Assembly: GCA_020633315.1 (NCBI GenBank)
Contig: JACKDV010000016.1
Location: 124,001 to 188,000, forward strand
DNA length: 64,000 nt
Source: Myxococcales bacterium
Lineage (GTDB): Bacteria > Myxococcota_A > Polyangia > Nannocystales > Nannocystaceae
Direction: 5' to 3'
Positions 14,562 to 23,677 of this stretch are shown here, piece by piece; position 1 is the stretch's first letter, and every line of letters begins with the position of its first letter. Made by a program: the position numbers and the translations under genes. The notes under the pieces were generated by a model. It saw only the letters and a program-made list of their open reading frames with translations, searched no databases and was not told the origin of the DNA.

Positions 14562-16874
14562 CTAGAAGCGGGACTGGAGCTGCAGGCGGATCCAGTGCTC
14601 GGGGTTGGGACGACGGGTCGCGGTGCTGTCGCGGGTGTCCACGTAGGCGTAGACGTCGTAGCGCAGCATGGGCACGAACCAGGGGCGCACCTTGTACTGG
14701 ACCTCGAGGTAGGTCCACACCGAATTCTCGAGCCGGCTGTTGTCGGCGATGTCCTCCCAGTACCAGCGCACGCGGGCGCGCAGGCGCAGGGGGTCGACGG
14801 GCTTGGCCACGATCGACAAGAACGCGTTGATGTCCTGGCGCAGGCGGTTGTTGGCCTCGATCCGCGCCAGGTCGCCCTCGTCGAGGGGGTCGAAGGTGGC
14901 GAAGTCGATGTCGTCGTCGAAGTCGTTGGCTCGCGAGAAGGTGGTGTCGACGAACAGCGAGTTCTGCCACTCGTGGCGGTACTGCAGCGTGAAGTAGAGC
15001 TTCTTGATCGGCTGGAAGCGCGAGCGGGCGGTCATCTGCACCCGCTGGCCGCCGCACAGGATCGCGTCGCCGGGGAAGCCGGTGATCGGGCCGGGCGTGG
15101 CGGTCTGGTCGATGCAGCCCGAGAAGCGGGGCTTGCCCAGGTCGTTGTTCTGGTACTCGAGCCACAGGCCGGGTCGCCACCACGGGGTGACGTCCACGTC
15201 GGCGCGGGTGTAGATGCGGGTGCGGGGCTGCAGGCTGGAGGGGCGCACCCAGAAGTCGGCGAAGGTCCGCAGGTTGGCGCGATCGGCCAGGCGGGCGGTG
15301 TGACGGATGCGGCCGCCGGCCTCGTCACGGGCCTGGTTGCCCTCGTGGCGGTCGCGCGCCGAGATCGGCCGCGAGTAGGGGTTGGCGTAGCGCGGATCGT
15401 AGTAGCGGGCGCTCAGCTCGAGCTCGTGGTCGTTCCACGAGGCAGTGTGCCGCACGATCCCCGCGAAGCCGCCCCCGCCGTCCTGCTCCTGCGGGACCGA
15501 GTCGAAGCTGCGCGAGACCTCACCGAACAGATCGGCCCAGCGGTGGCCCCAGCTGAAGTCGGCGCCCACCGCCCCGAACGAGCCCCCCCGGGGGAAGCGC
15601 TCGGCCGGCTGGAAGTCGAGGTCGGCCCCCTCCACGCGCCAGCGCGGGATGCTGCCGTAGCCCGTCATCCCCACGTGGACCCGGTCGTCGTGGAACCAGC
15701 TGAGGTTGGCGCCCTGGGTGAACACGTCGACCACGTTGGGCAGCGTGCGGTACACGTGGCGGCTGGCCGGGGCCAGGGGATCGTCGGGGTTCACGTTGTA
15801 GACGTCGGGAGCGGAGCACTCCACGTCGTCCGACCGCGGGTCGGCGCAGCGATCGGGATCGTAGACCCGGTACTGGTAGAGATCGTGGTTCTGCATCGAC
15901 CAGAACCCATAGGCCTGCAGCCACCCCACCGGCAGCGGGAGCACCTTGGCCCCGGCGGCCACGCCCCGCAGCCCGGGGCTCCAGCGGAACGACGGGGCCC
16001 CGCGCTGGTCCTCCTCGTCGCAGGGCGACTCCCGCAGCTCGCCCGCCGACTCCCGGCACAGGCGGGTCAGGTCGTAGCGGGTGACGACGGCGTCGTCGAG
16101 GACGTAGCCGTTGGGGGTGTAGCGGCGGGTGTCGTCGAAGGTGAGCCGCTGGCCGAAGCCGATGCGATAGCTGCCGGCGATCACCCCCCAGCGGGCGGTG
16201 TCCCACTGGGCGTAGAGCTTGGGCACCCGCGGGCGCGGGCCGTCGCCGGCCGCCACCAGGGCCCCGCGGTTGGGATCCCAGCGCACGGGGCCGAGCATCT
16301 GCGGGTCGAGCAGCGCCGCCCCGCCCACGGTGAGGTTGCCCAGCGCCTTGATCCGCGCCTGCAGGGCCATGGGGGGCACCCGCGGATCGGTGGGCACGTA
16401 GGTCATGCGGTAGCGGAGCTGCCCGTGCACTGCTCCGCGCTGCGCCTCGAGGTCGGGGACCACCAGGAAGGCGGCGAGCGAGGCCAGGGTGCGCTGGGTG
16501 AGCACCCCCGCGATCACCAGGTCGGCCGGATCGGCGATGCGCCCGGCCTCCTGCCGGTAGGCGAGGATCCGGTCCACGTCCTCGTAGGTGAGGTTGGGCA
16601 GGGCGTAGAGGTCCTCGCGCGAGGCCCGGTCGAGATCGGTGCCCCGGCGCATCAGCTCCACCAGGGTCTCGTAGGTGGTGTCGCTGATCTGATCGGTGAG
16701 CAGCAGCTCGTTGAGCTCCTCCTCGTCGTCGACGTCGATGAACACCTCGTACTCGACGGCCGCGGCGGGCCGGGGCCAGGCCGAGGCAACCAGCGCCCCG
16801 GCCAGGGCAGCACCCCGCAGGGTCCGGCTCCATGCGCCCCGCAGCCGGCGACCGGCGCCGGAGCCCTTCAGCAC
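14562..16874 (-). CDS. HhH DNA-binding domain fused to an outer-membrane barrel
   Basis: 770 residues. A signal peptide (about 1-35, cleavage after PAAA) is followed by a ComEA-like helix-hairpin-helix region (about 40-130: DLYALPNLTYEDVDRILAYR, then IADPADLVIAGVLTQRTL). The remaining ~630 residues are alternating amphipathic strands rich in Tyr/Trp/Arg, ending LQLQSRF with a terminal Phe, as in outer-membrane barrels. The HhH motif binds DNA backbone in ComEA. The GTG start at 16874 has GGAGG and overlaps the stop of the SNase gene by 7 bases, so the two are translationally coupled. I infer a periplasmic DNA-binding plug attached to an outer-membrane pore. Confidence 0.75.
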   Translation of the reverse strand: MLKGSGAGRRLRGAWSRTLRGAALAGALVASAWPRPAAAVEYEVFIDVDDEEELNELLLTDQISDTTYETLVELMRRGTDLDRASREDLYALPNLTYEDVDRILAYRQEAGRIADPADLVIAGVLTQRTLASLAAFLVVPDLEAQRGAVHGQLRYRMTYVPTDPRVPPMALQARIKALGNLTVGGAALLDPQMLGPVRWDPNRGALVAAGDGPRPRVPKLYAQWDTARWGVIAGSYRIGFGQRLTFDDTRRYTPNGYVLDDAVVTRYDLTRLCRESAGELRESPCDEEDQRGAPSFRWSPGLRGVAAGAKVLPLPVGWLQAYGFWSMQNHDLYQYRVYDPDRCADPRSDDVECSAPDVYNVNPDDPLAPASRHVYRTLPNVVDVFTQGANLSWFHDDRVHVGMTGYGSIPRWRVEGADLDFQPAERFPRGGSFGAVGADFSWGHRWADLFGEVSRSFDSVPQEQDGGGGFAGIVRHTASWNDHELELSARYYDPRYANPYSRPISARDRHEGNQARDEAGGRIRHTARLADRANLRTFADFWVRPSSLQPRTRIYTRADVDVTPWWRPGLWLEYQNNDLGKPRFSGCIDQTATPGPITGFPGDAILCGGQRVQMTARSRFQPIKKLYFTLQYRHEWQNSLFVDTTFSRANDFDDDIDFATFDPLDEGDLARIEANNRLRQDINAFLSIVAKPVDPLRLRARVRWYWEDIADNSRLENSVWTYLEVQYKVRPWFVPMLRYDVYAYVDTRDSTATRRPNPEHWIRLQLQSRF

Positions 16875-17362
16875 GAAGCCTCCACGCACTGGCCCCACAT
16901 ACCCACCAGGCCCGCCTGGGCCTCCTCCTCGATCCGCTCGTACTCGTCGGCCCGATCGTCGCCGTTGGGCGGGATGTGGAGCACGCAGGCGAAGCCGCGC
17001 TCGAGCAGCAGCTCGTTGATCACGCGCCCGTTGGGCAGGGTCACGTAGGCCAGCAGCCGGTCGTAGGCGTCGGTGCACTCGGTGTCGTAGCTGAGGTGGA
17101 CCTTCTGGCCCTCCACGATGCTGCGGTTGAAGTCGCTGGCCTCCGGCCCGAAGCACTCGGGATCTCCGGTGACCTCGGGGGTGTCGACCAGCAGGTAGCG
17201 CACCCGGTCGCCGGTATCGAGCAGCACGGTGTCACCGTCGATGACCCGCTCCACCACCGCATCGGAGGGGCCGCACTCGTAGCCGTCGCCGCAGGCCAGG
17301 CCCAGGCCCAGCCCCATCGCCAGGCCCACCAGCGGCACCAGTGCCCGTCGTCGCCTCGACAT
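16868..17362 (-). CDS. Secreted SNase-like nuclease lipoprotein
   Basis: 164 residues with a signal and lipobox-like LGLAC at about residue 24, then one thermonuclease domain. VIDGDTVLL, VRYLLVDTPE and AYDRLLAYV supply the metal-binding Asp residues, catalytic Glu and two Arg of the staphylococcal nuclease family. Several extra Cys, including the C-terminus, suggest disulfides. The start at 17362 has a GAGGA site, 8 bases after the lamin-tail gene stop, and the 3' end overlaps the HhH-barrel gene. Expected to cut extracellular DNA or RNA at the cell surface. Confidence 0.88.
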   Translation of the reverse strand: MSRRRRALVPLVGLAMGLGLGLACGDGYECGPSDAVVERVIDGDTVLLDTGDRVRYLLVDTPEVTGDPECFGPEASDFNRSIVEGQKVHLSYDTECTDAYDRLLAYVTLPNGRVINELLLERGFACVLHIPPNGDDRADEYERIEEEAQAGLVGMWGQCVEASC

Positions 17363-17370
17363 GGGGGTCC

Positions 17371-20181
17371 TCAGCACGCGGGGTTGGCCGATCCGGGAGA
17401 GCCGAGGTCACCGGCCCCGTAGGGGGTGCTCCCGGCGCAGAAGTTGGCCTCGACGTCGTTGGCCACGGTGCTGGTGGCGGCCGGGTCGAGCGAGAGGCTG
17501 GCGCCCGCGCTGCTGCTCGACCAGGTGACCTGGTCGAGCACCGCGTCGTCGATGCCCACGAACAGCGTCGCCGCGCCGTTGACCAGGTCGAAGCCGAAGG
17601 TGGCGGTCACCTCGGGCAGGCCGCCGTTGACCATCGGGTTGGCCTGGCGGGCGAAGATCACCCGCTGCCCCGCGCTCACGGCCATGCAGTCCCCCCCGCC
17701 GGGCAGGGTCACGCTGGGGGCCAGGGGGTCGTCGCCGAGCTGTAGACCGTTGAGGTCCACGTCGGCGGTGACCAGCACCTCGAACCACTCGCCGTTGGCG
17801 TCGGTCACCGCGTTGGGGTTGGGCATCACCTCGGTGATGATCAGGTCGCCGAGCACGGGCGAGACCACCGCCCGCGGCACGCCGCCGTCGTTGCACATGC
17901 CGGAGCCGGAGCCCCCGCAGGCGGGGCCCTGGGTGCCGGGGGTGCCCAGGTCGCCGTCGCCGTAGGGCGCGCTGGCGTTGCAGAAGTTGCCCTCGTCGTC
18001 GTTGGACACGGGGTCCTCGGCGGCCGGGTCGAGGGTGAGGGCCGTGCCCGGCGTGCTGCCCGAGAAGGTGACCTGGTCGAGCACCTGGTCGGCGATGCCC
18101 ACGAACAGCAGGTCGCCGCCGTTGGTGAGGCCGAAGCCGAAGGTGGCGGTCACCGGCGGCAGGCCGCCGTTGACCAGGGGGTCGTCGCTGCGGGCGAAGA
18201 CCACCCGCTGCCCGCCGGCCACCGCGATGCAGTCGCCCGACAGGGGCAGGGTGACGTCGGGCGTCACCGGGTCGTCGCCGAATTGCAGGCCGTTGAGGTC
18301 CACGTCGGCGGTCGCCAGCACCTCGAACCACTCGCCGTTGTTGTCGCTCACGGCGGCGGGGTCGGGCATCAGCTCGGTGATCACCAGGTCGCCGAGCTGG
18401 GGCGGCACGAGGTCACGGTCCACGCCCCCGTCGTTGCAGGTGCCGGTGGGGATCCCCCCGCAGCTGCCGTTGGCGGAGCCCGGGGTGCCCAGGTCGCCGT
18501 CGCCGTAGGGCTCGGTCGCGGGGCACCACACCTCGTCCACGTCGTTGGCCGCGGGATCGGCCGCGGCGGGATCGAGGCTGCGGGCCGCCCCGGCCGGGAC
18601 CGAGGGCCAGGTCACCAGATCGAGGGTGGCCCCTGCCGTGCCCACCCACAGGGCGCCGTCGGAGTTGACCAGCGAGAAGCCGAAGGTGGCGTCCACCTGG
18701 GGCAGGCCGCCGTTGAGCAGCGGGTCCGCCTCGCGGGCGATCACCGCGAACTCCCCGGCCGCCAGGCGCACGCAGCTCGAGGCCTCGATGGTGTCGCGGA
18801 CGTCGCCCTCCACCGTGCCCAGCTCCAGGCCGTTGAGGTCCACGTCGACCAGGGCGCGGATCTCGAACCACTCGCTCTGCCCCTCCTCGGCCGCGGCCTC
18901 GGGGTTGGCCATGATCTCGGTGATCACCAGGTCGCCGGGCATCGCAGGCACGATGTCGCGGAAGCCGTCGCCGTCGAGGCACTGGCCGTCGGGCGGCGGG
19001 ATGTCGCACTCCACGTTGGGCGCGCCGGGGGTGCCCAGATCGCCGTCACCGTAGGGCTCGGTGGCGCGGCAGTGCACCCGCGGGTCGTCGTTGTCGTCGG
19101 GGTTCTCGAAGTCGGGGTCCACGTTGTGGGCCACCCCGGCCGTGGTGCTGCCGTAGGGGAGCACGTCGAAGATCTCGCCCCCGTAGCTGAGGACCACGTC
19201 GTTGTCGCTCTGGTTGAGCGCGAAGTCGAACAGCCCGTCGACCCGGGGCAGGCCGCCGTTGAGGGAGGGGTCGTCGTTGCGGGCGAGCACCAGGCGCGTG
19301 CCCGCGAGCACCGGCACGCAGTCGTTGCCCGCCAGCGGGGTGGCGTCGCTGAGGTCGCTCTCCTCGCCCAGGGCCAGGCCGTTGAGGTCGATGTCGGCCT
19401 TCACCAGCACCTCGACCCACTCGCCGTCGTCGTCGTCGACCATCGAGGGATCCGACATCACCTCGGTGATCACCACGTCGCCCGGCGAGGGCGCGGTGGC
19501 CTCGCGGACGATGCCGCTACTGTCCAGGCAGGACACGGGGCCGCCGGTGCCGAAGCAGATGTCGTTGGGCTCGCCGGGGGTGCCCAGCGCCTCTGCGTCG
19601 AGCTCGCTGGTGGCGTCGCACCACAGGTTGAGGTCGTCGTTGGCTCCCGCGTCGGGCGTACGATCGCCGGTGAGGCTCCGCGAGGCGCCCTGGGTGGGCT
19701 CCACATAGACCGTCTCGTCGATGAGCGTGTCGTCCTGGCAGCCGATCGCGAGCCGCCCCGCCGCGTTGCGGAAGTCGCCCAGGTCGCTCTCGTAGCCGTA
19801 GTCGATGTAGGGGACGACCGCGAGCACGTCCTCCTCGTCGAGCAAGCCGCCCGCCACCCCGTACTCGCCGGGGCCGATCACCCAGCTCCGCGCGATGCGG
19901 TGCGGCTTGGAATCGGTGCCGTCCTCGCGGCTGTGCAGCAGCACGGCCCCGCGCAGGTCGAGCTCCTCCGAGCTGGCGTTGAAGATCTCGAACCACTCGC
20001 GGCCCGAGTCGGCGCCCGGGGGATCGGCCATGATCTCGGTGATCACGAGGTCGCCGGGGAGCAGCAGCCCGGTCTCGCAGGCGCCGGGGGTGTCCCGACC
20101 TCCGTTGTTGCCGCAGGCGGGCAGCAGGGCGCTGGCCACCAGCACAAGGGGCAGGGCTCTTGGGGGGATCGTGCTCGACAT
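17371..20181 (-). CDS. Lipoprotein with five lamin-tail domains
   Basis: 936 residues. Lipobox LLPAC at about residue 23, then five lamin-tail (LTD) repeats beginning near residues 42, 230, 414, 596 and 777. Each opens with GDLVITEIM or a close variant, continues with EWFEV and DLNGL, and closes with YGDGDLGTPG...C. The period is about 180-190 residues. LTDs are immunoglobulin-like folds; in bacteria they are known in secreted proteins, often with nucleases or phosphoesterases. The start has GAGGA. It sits between two SNase genes with gaps of 24 and 8 bases. Probably a long surface adhesin or scaffold. Confidence 0.88.
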   Translation of the reverse strand: MSSTIPPRALPLVLVASALLPACGNNGGRDTPGACETGLLLPGDLVITEIMADPPGADSGREWFEIFNASSEELDLRGAVLLHSREDGTDSKPHRIARSWVIGPGEYGVAGGLLDEEDVLAVVPYIDYGYESDLGDFRNAAGRLAIGCQDDTLIDETVYVEPTQGASRSLTGDRTPDAGANDDLNLWCDATSELDAEALGTPGEPNDICFGTGGPVSCLDSSGIVREATAPSPGDVVITEVMSDPSMVDDDDGEWVEVLVKADIDLNGLALGEESDLSDATPLAGNDCVPVLAGTRLVLARNDDPSLNGGLPRVDGLFDFALNQSDNDVVLSYGGEIFDVLPYGSTTAGVAHNVDPDFENPDDNDDPRVHCRATEPYGDGDLGTPGAPNVECDIPPPDGQCLDGDGFRDIVPAMPGDLVITEIMANPEAAAEEGQSEWFEIRALVDVDLNGLELGTVEGDVRDTIEASSCVRLAAGEFAVIAREADPLLNGGLPQVDATFGFSLVNSDGALWVGTAGATLDLVTWPSVPAGAARSLDPAAADPAANDVDEVWCPATEPYGDGDLGTPGSANGSCGGIPTGTCNDGGVDRDLVPPQLGDLVITELMPDPAAVSDNNGEWFEVLATADVDLNGLQFGDDPVTPDVTLPLSGDCIAVAGGQRVVFARSDDPLVNGGLPPVTATFGFGLTNGGDLLFVGIADQVLDQVTFSGSTPGTALTLDPAAEDPVSNDDEGNFCNASAPYGDGDLGTPGTQGPACGGSGSGMCNDGGVPRAVVSPVLGDLIITEVMPNPNAVTDANGEWFEVLVTADVDLNGLQLGDDPLAPSVTLPGGGDCMAVSAGQRVIFARQANPMVNGGLPEVTATFGFDLVNGAATLFVGIDDAVLDQVTWSSSSAGASLSLDPAATSTVANDVEANFCAGSTPYGAGDLGSPGSANPAC

Positions 20182-20205
20182 GGGGTCCTCGGGCGCAAGG
20201 GTGGG

Positions 20206-21489
20206 CTACGGGATGGGGGACTCTTGGTGCCGGACGTCGTCTCGGTCCTCGCTCGTGCCGTCGAATCCCGGCTCGAGCTCGTCCTCGGTGGAGGCGTCGG
20301 GGGGCTCGGGGGCCGGCGGCGGTGCGTCGGGATCGATGGGCTGCGGCTGCGGCTCGGGGATCTCGGGCTCGTGCCCGGCCGCGATCAGCACGGGGCGGGT
20401 GTCGACGAAGGTCACCTGCTCGGGCCGCTTGATCTGGATCTGGAGCTGCGAGGGCGCTTCGTCGCCCTCCGCGTTGCGCCGCTTCTTGCGGGAGCGGAAC
20501 ACGTAGCGGCTCACCGTGCCGCGCACCTGCACGAACTCGCCGCGCGCCTCCTCGATGCGGCAGGCATCGAGCACCTCGTCGTCGAAGAAGATGAGCGGCA
20601 GGTCGCTGAACATGCGGCGGGAGAGCATCACCCGGGCCGGGCGCTTGCCCTCGCGCGGGCGGATGTCGCCCACGGTGGCGAGCACCACGACCTCGTCGCC
20701 CTCGTGCTCCGCCAGGCGGTCCATGGAATCCCAGTTGGTGAGCACCAGCCAGTCCTCGCGCCCGCGCGCCTGCTCCTCGAAGCGGGCGATGACCTCGGCG
20801 CGGGAGTCCCACCAGCGCAGCCGCAGATCGTAGTCGGGGTAGTGCTCGGTCTTGGGATCCCAGATGCCGCGGCGGTTGGCCTGGGCCTCGGCCTGGGCCT
20901 GCACGAACTCGTCGTGGAAGCGCCGCGAGTAGCCGTACTTGGAGAAGTAGGGGCTCATCCCCGCGCGCACGGCCTCCACGTTGTAGTTGAGCCAGCGCCC
21001 GTCCTTCTCCACCATCACGTAGGCCAGCAGCCGGCCGTAGCGGCCGCGCAGCTCCTTGGGGTGGTCGCGCTCGAGCCGGACCGTGGTCACTCCTTCGAAG
21101 AAGTCCTCGGCCCAGTGCTTGGCCTCCATGCCCATGGGGGTCGCGGCCTTGATCGGGCGGTCGTGTCCCTCCTGCTTCTTGGCCAGGTAGATCTCGAAGC
21201 CCTCGTCGTAGGCGCGGCGGTCCTTGTCGCTCTTGAAGGTCTCCTCGGTGTCGATGCCCAGCAGGCGCAGCGTGCCCTCGATCCCCACCACCTTGATCGT
21301 GTCGCCGTCGACCACGGCCGGGCTGGCGAGGCGGAACTCGCCGATCACCAGGCCGGGGGGGATCTCGGCCGACGCGAGCCGAGCCGCGAGCAGGTCGCGG
21401 TCGTAGCGGGCGGGAGCGGGCTGGGCACAGGCGATCGGCCCCGCGAGGGCCATCGCCAGCGATGCGATCCTCAGCGGGCTCATCCGCAT
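20206..21489 (-). CDS. Secreted SNase-like nuclease with C-terminal extension
   Basis: 427 residues. The signal peptide ends near PIAC (lipoprotein likely). The thermonuclease domain spans about residues 45-210: VVDGDTIKVV, TLRLLGIDTEE and RYGRLLAYV keep the metal-binding and catalytic positions. The C-terminal half is a second beta-rich region (VVVLATVGDIRPREGKRPAR) that could be an OB-type fold, then a Pro/Asp/Glu-rich tail. The start at 21489, or the ATG at 21483, overlaps the upstream lamin-tail gene stop, a coupled junction. Longer than a bare SNase, so it probably has a second function or partner site. Confidence 0.85.
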   Translation of the reverse strand: MRMSPLRIASLAMALAGPIACAQPAPARYDRDLLAARLASAEIPPGLVIGEFRLASPAVVDGDTIKVVGIEGTLRLLGIDTEETFKSDKDRRAYDEGFEIYLAKKQEGHDRPIKAATPMGMEAKHWAEDFFEGVTTVRLERDHPKELRGRYGRLLAYVMVEKDGRWLNYNVEAVRAGMSPYFSKYGYSRRFHDEFVQAQAEAQANRRGIWDPKTEHYPDYDLRLRWWDSRAEVIARFEEQARGREDWLVLTNWDSMDRLAEHEGDEVVVLATVGDIRPREGKRPARVMLSRRMFSDLPLIFFDDEVLDACRIEEARGEFVQVRGTVSRYVFRSRKKRRNAEGDEAPSQLQIQIKRPEQVTFVDTRPVLIAAGHEPEIPEPQPQPIDPDAPPPAPEPPDASTEDELEPGFDGTSEDRDDVRHQESPIP

Positions 21490-22193
21490 GGGGGGTTGAC
21501 CTCTCCGGGCGAGCCGGGCAGACCGAGCTCGGTCTGGGGCCCGCCCTCGGGGGCCGGGGTTGCGTCGGTGCACCAGCGCGTCGGATCGTCGTTGCCCTCC
21601 GCGTCGGGGGGCAGCGCGCCGTCGTAGGCGTAGGTGCCCATCGAGGGCAGCTCGGCGTAGACCACCGAGTCCACGAGCTGGTCGCAGGCCCACAGCTCCA
21701 CCCTCGCGTTGGCGAACAGCTCCTTGGGATCGCTGTCGAGGGTCACGGGGATGAGCAGCGTGCCGTCCGAGTCCTCCACGCGCTCGTCGACGGTGAAGTC
21801 GGCGTTGAAGCTGTAGTCCACCTCGGGCGGCGGGTCGGCGAGGCTGCCGAGCACCACGTAGCCGCCGGGTGCCACCGGCAGCGACTCCCGCACGAGGAAG
21901 CCGAGCTCGAGCGATCCCTTGAGGTTGACCAGCTCGCCGCGCAGCCCCTCGAGGTCGAGCATGCGATCGCTGGCGTTGAGCACCTCGAACCACTCGCCGC
22001 GGGTGTCCACGCCCTCTTGGGGCCCGCGGATCTCGGTGATCACCAGGTCTCCCTCCTCGAGCTCGAGCAAGCACGGCAGCGGCTCGCGTGCGCAGCCGAG
22101 CAGCGCGCAGCCGAGCAGCGCGATCGATCCCCACGCGCGCAGCGGGAGGCTCGCGCGGCCAGAGAAGCGACCGTCGAAGACCGGCTCGACCAA
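21480..22193 (-). CDS. Single lamin-tail domain lipoprotein
   Basis: 237 residues. A TTG start at 22193 with GAGG upstream, then a signal and lipobox ALLGC. One lamin-tail domain follows: GDLVITEIRGP, EWFEVLNAS, LDLEGL, then Cys-containing strands and a closing LGLPGSPGEVNPPC that matches the ends of the repeats in the large LTD protein. It is the first gene of the minus-strand cluster. Presumably anchors or organises the nucleases on the outer surface. Confidence 0.82.
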   Translation of the reverse strand: MVEPVFDGRFSGRASLPLRAWGSIALLGCALLGCAREPLPCLLELEEGDLVITEIRGPQEGVDTRGEWFEVLNASDRMLDLEGLRGELVNLKGSLELGFLVRESLPVAPGGYVVLGSLADPPPEVDYSFNADFTVDERVEDSDGTLLIPVTLDSDPKELFANARVELWACDQLVDSVVYAELPSMGTYAYDGALPPDAEGNDDPTRWCTDATPAPEGGPQTELGLPGSPGEVNPPCG

Positions 22194-22399
22194 GGGGATG
22201 AACCTCGAGCGGGTCGCCAGTCTAGGGCATCGGGCGGGGCTGCTTCCACCGAGATCGAGAGTCGGAGGTCGCGCCTTCGGCGGCCCACTGGCCAGCCCGC
22301 GTGTGCTCCGGCGGGTGGGATTTCCCCGTCAAGTGACGATCTGGTGGCGATCGCGGGGATCGCCCTGGCGCGCCGATGCCGGGGAGGCTAGAAGTCGGC

Positions 22400-23485
22400 A
22401 TGGAGCCACTGTCCCTCGCGGTCTTCGAGCGCCTTCCCAAGACGGATCTCCACGTCCACCTCGACGGGTCGATGCGTCTGGAGACGGTCCTGGAGCTGGC
22501 CGAGGAGCAGGGGATCGAGCTGCCTGCCATCGACGTGCCCGGCCTGCGCGCCGCGATGCACATCGGGGAGATCACGGGGAGCCTGGTCAAGTACCTCGAG
22601 GCCTTCGACGTCACGCTCAAGGTGCTGCAGACCCGGGACGCCCTGTACCGCGCGGCCTTCGAGCTGGCCGAGGACGCGGCCCGCGAGAACGTGCGCTACA
22701 TGGAGGTGCGCTACTCCCCCATGCTGCACACGCGCCAGGGCCTTCGCCTGACCACGGTGGTGGAGACCGTGCTCAAGGGCCTGCACGACGCCGAGCTGCG
22801 TCACGGCATCGTCTCGCGGGTGATCGTGTGCGGGATCCGCAACATCTCGCCCGCGTCCTCGCTGCAGATGGCCGAGCTGGTGGTCGCCTACAAGAACCGC
22901 GGCGTGGTGGGCTTCGATCTCGCGGGGGCCGAGGACGATCACCCGGCCAAGGAGCACCAAGAGGCGTTCCAGCTCGTGCGCCAGAACAACATCAACGTGA
23001 CGATCCACGCTGGCGAGGCCTACGGCCCTCCGTCGATCGCGCAGGCGCTGCACATCTGCGGGGCCCATCGCATCGGGCACGGCTGTCGGCTGCGCGAGGA
23101 CGGAGATCTCCTCCACTACGTGGTGGACCATCGGATCCCGCTCGAGTGCTGCCCCTCGTCCAACGTGCAGACCGGCGCGGTGCGGAGCCTGGCCACCCAC
23201 CCGATGCGCCTGTACTTCAACCTCGGCGCGCGGGTGACCGTCAACACCGACAACCGCCTCGTCACCGACACCACCGTCTCGAAGGAGATGTACCTGATGC
23301 ACACCGAGATGGGCTTCACCTTCGAGGACGTCAAGCAGGTGATCATGAATGGCTTCAAGAGCGCGTTCATGCCCTTCCACGAGAAGCGCCGCTTCCTCGA
23401 GACCACCGCGGCCGAGCTCGAGGGCTTCGATCCGGCGAGCGTGGATGCGGAGGCGGGGGAGTCGGTGGTGCAGGCGATCGGCTGA
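22400..23485 (+). CDS. add: Adenosine deaminase
   Basis: 361 residues. Deaminates adenosine or deoxyadenosine to inosine in purine salvage, in the cytosol. The zinc site is clear: DLHVHLDGS with HxH at residues 18 and 20, the HAGE motif with catalytic Glu, HRIGHG, and NTDNR with the Asp. The length is standard. The ATG at 22400 is chosen over 22376 because it begins the family N-terminus just before the HxH strand. It is divergent from the nuclease cluster, so salvage of nucleosides from digested DNA is conceivable but unproven. Confidence 0.93.
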   Translation: MEPLSLAVFERLPKTDLHVHLDGSMRLETVLELAEEQGIELPAIDVPGLRAAMHIGEITGSLVKYLEAFDVTLKVLQTRDALYRAAFELAEDAARENVRYMEVRYSPMLHTRQGLRLTTVVETVLKGLHDAELRHGIVSRVIVCGIRNISPASSLQMAELVVAYKNRGVVGFDLAGAEDDHPAKEHQEAFQLVRQNNINVTIHAGEAYGPPSIAQALHICGAHRIGHGCRLREDGDLLHYVVDHRIPLECCPSSNVQTGAVRSLATHPMRLYFNLGARVTVNTDNRLVTDTTVSKEMYLMHTEMGFTFEDVKQVIMNGFKSAFMPFHEKRRFLETTAAELEGFDPASVDAEAGESVVQAIG

Positions 23486-23540
23486 GGCCTCTCCTCGTAG
23501 GAGTGGTCGCGACGGCGAGCCTCGGTGGCTGTTGCGTGGA

Positions 23541-23563
23541 CCGTGGACCCACGAGGTCCACGG
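23541..23563 (+). terminator. Hairpin downstream of add
   Basis: A perfect 9-bp stem CCGTGGACC/GGTCCACGG with a 5-base loop, 55 bases after the adenosine deaminase stop. No T-run follows, so it is only a likely terminator. Confidence 0.5.
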
Positions 23564-23677
23564 CGCGACGCAGATCGACCAACGCCCTGATTGCGTCGCC
23601 CCATGCCGAGCCCGTCATCCCCGGCACACAACGGACACTTGCATGCTCGCACCACTTCTCGGGACCATTGGATCGCG

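Noticed and set aside
13587..21627. Very long plus-strand ORFs (over 1,100 codons) antisense to the lamin-tail/nuclease cluster
   Set aside because: Repetitive Gly/Val/His/Ala/Gln-rich translation, no domains, start inside other genes; typical GC-rich shadow frames. The same applies to the 1,165- and 1,642-codon minus-strand ORFs between 32.5 and 40.2 kb.
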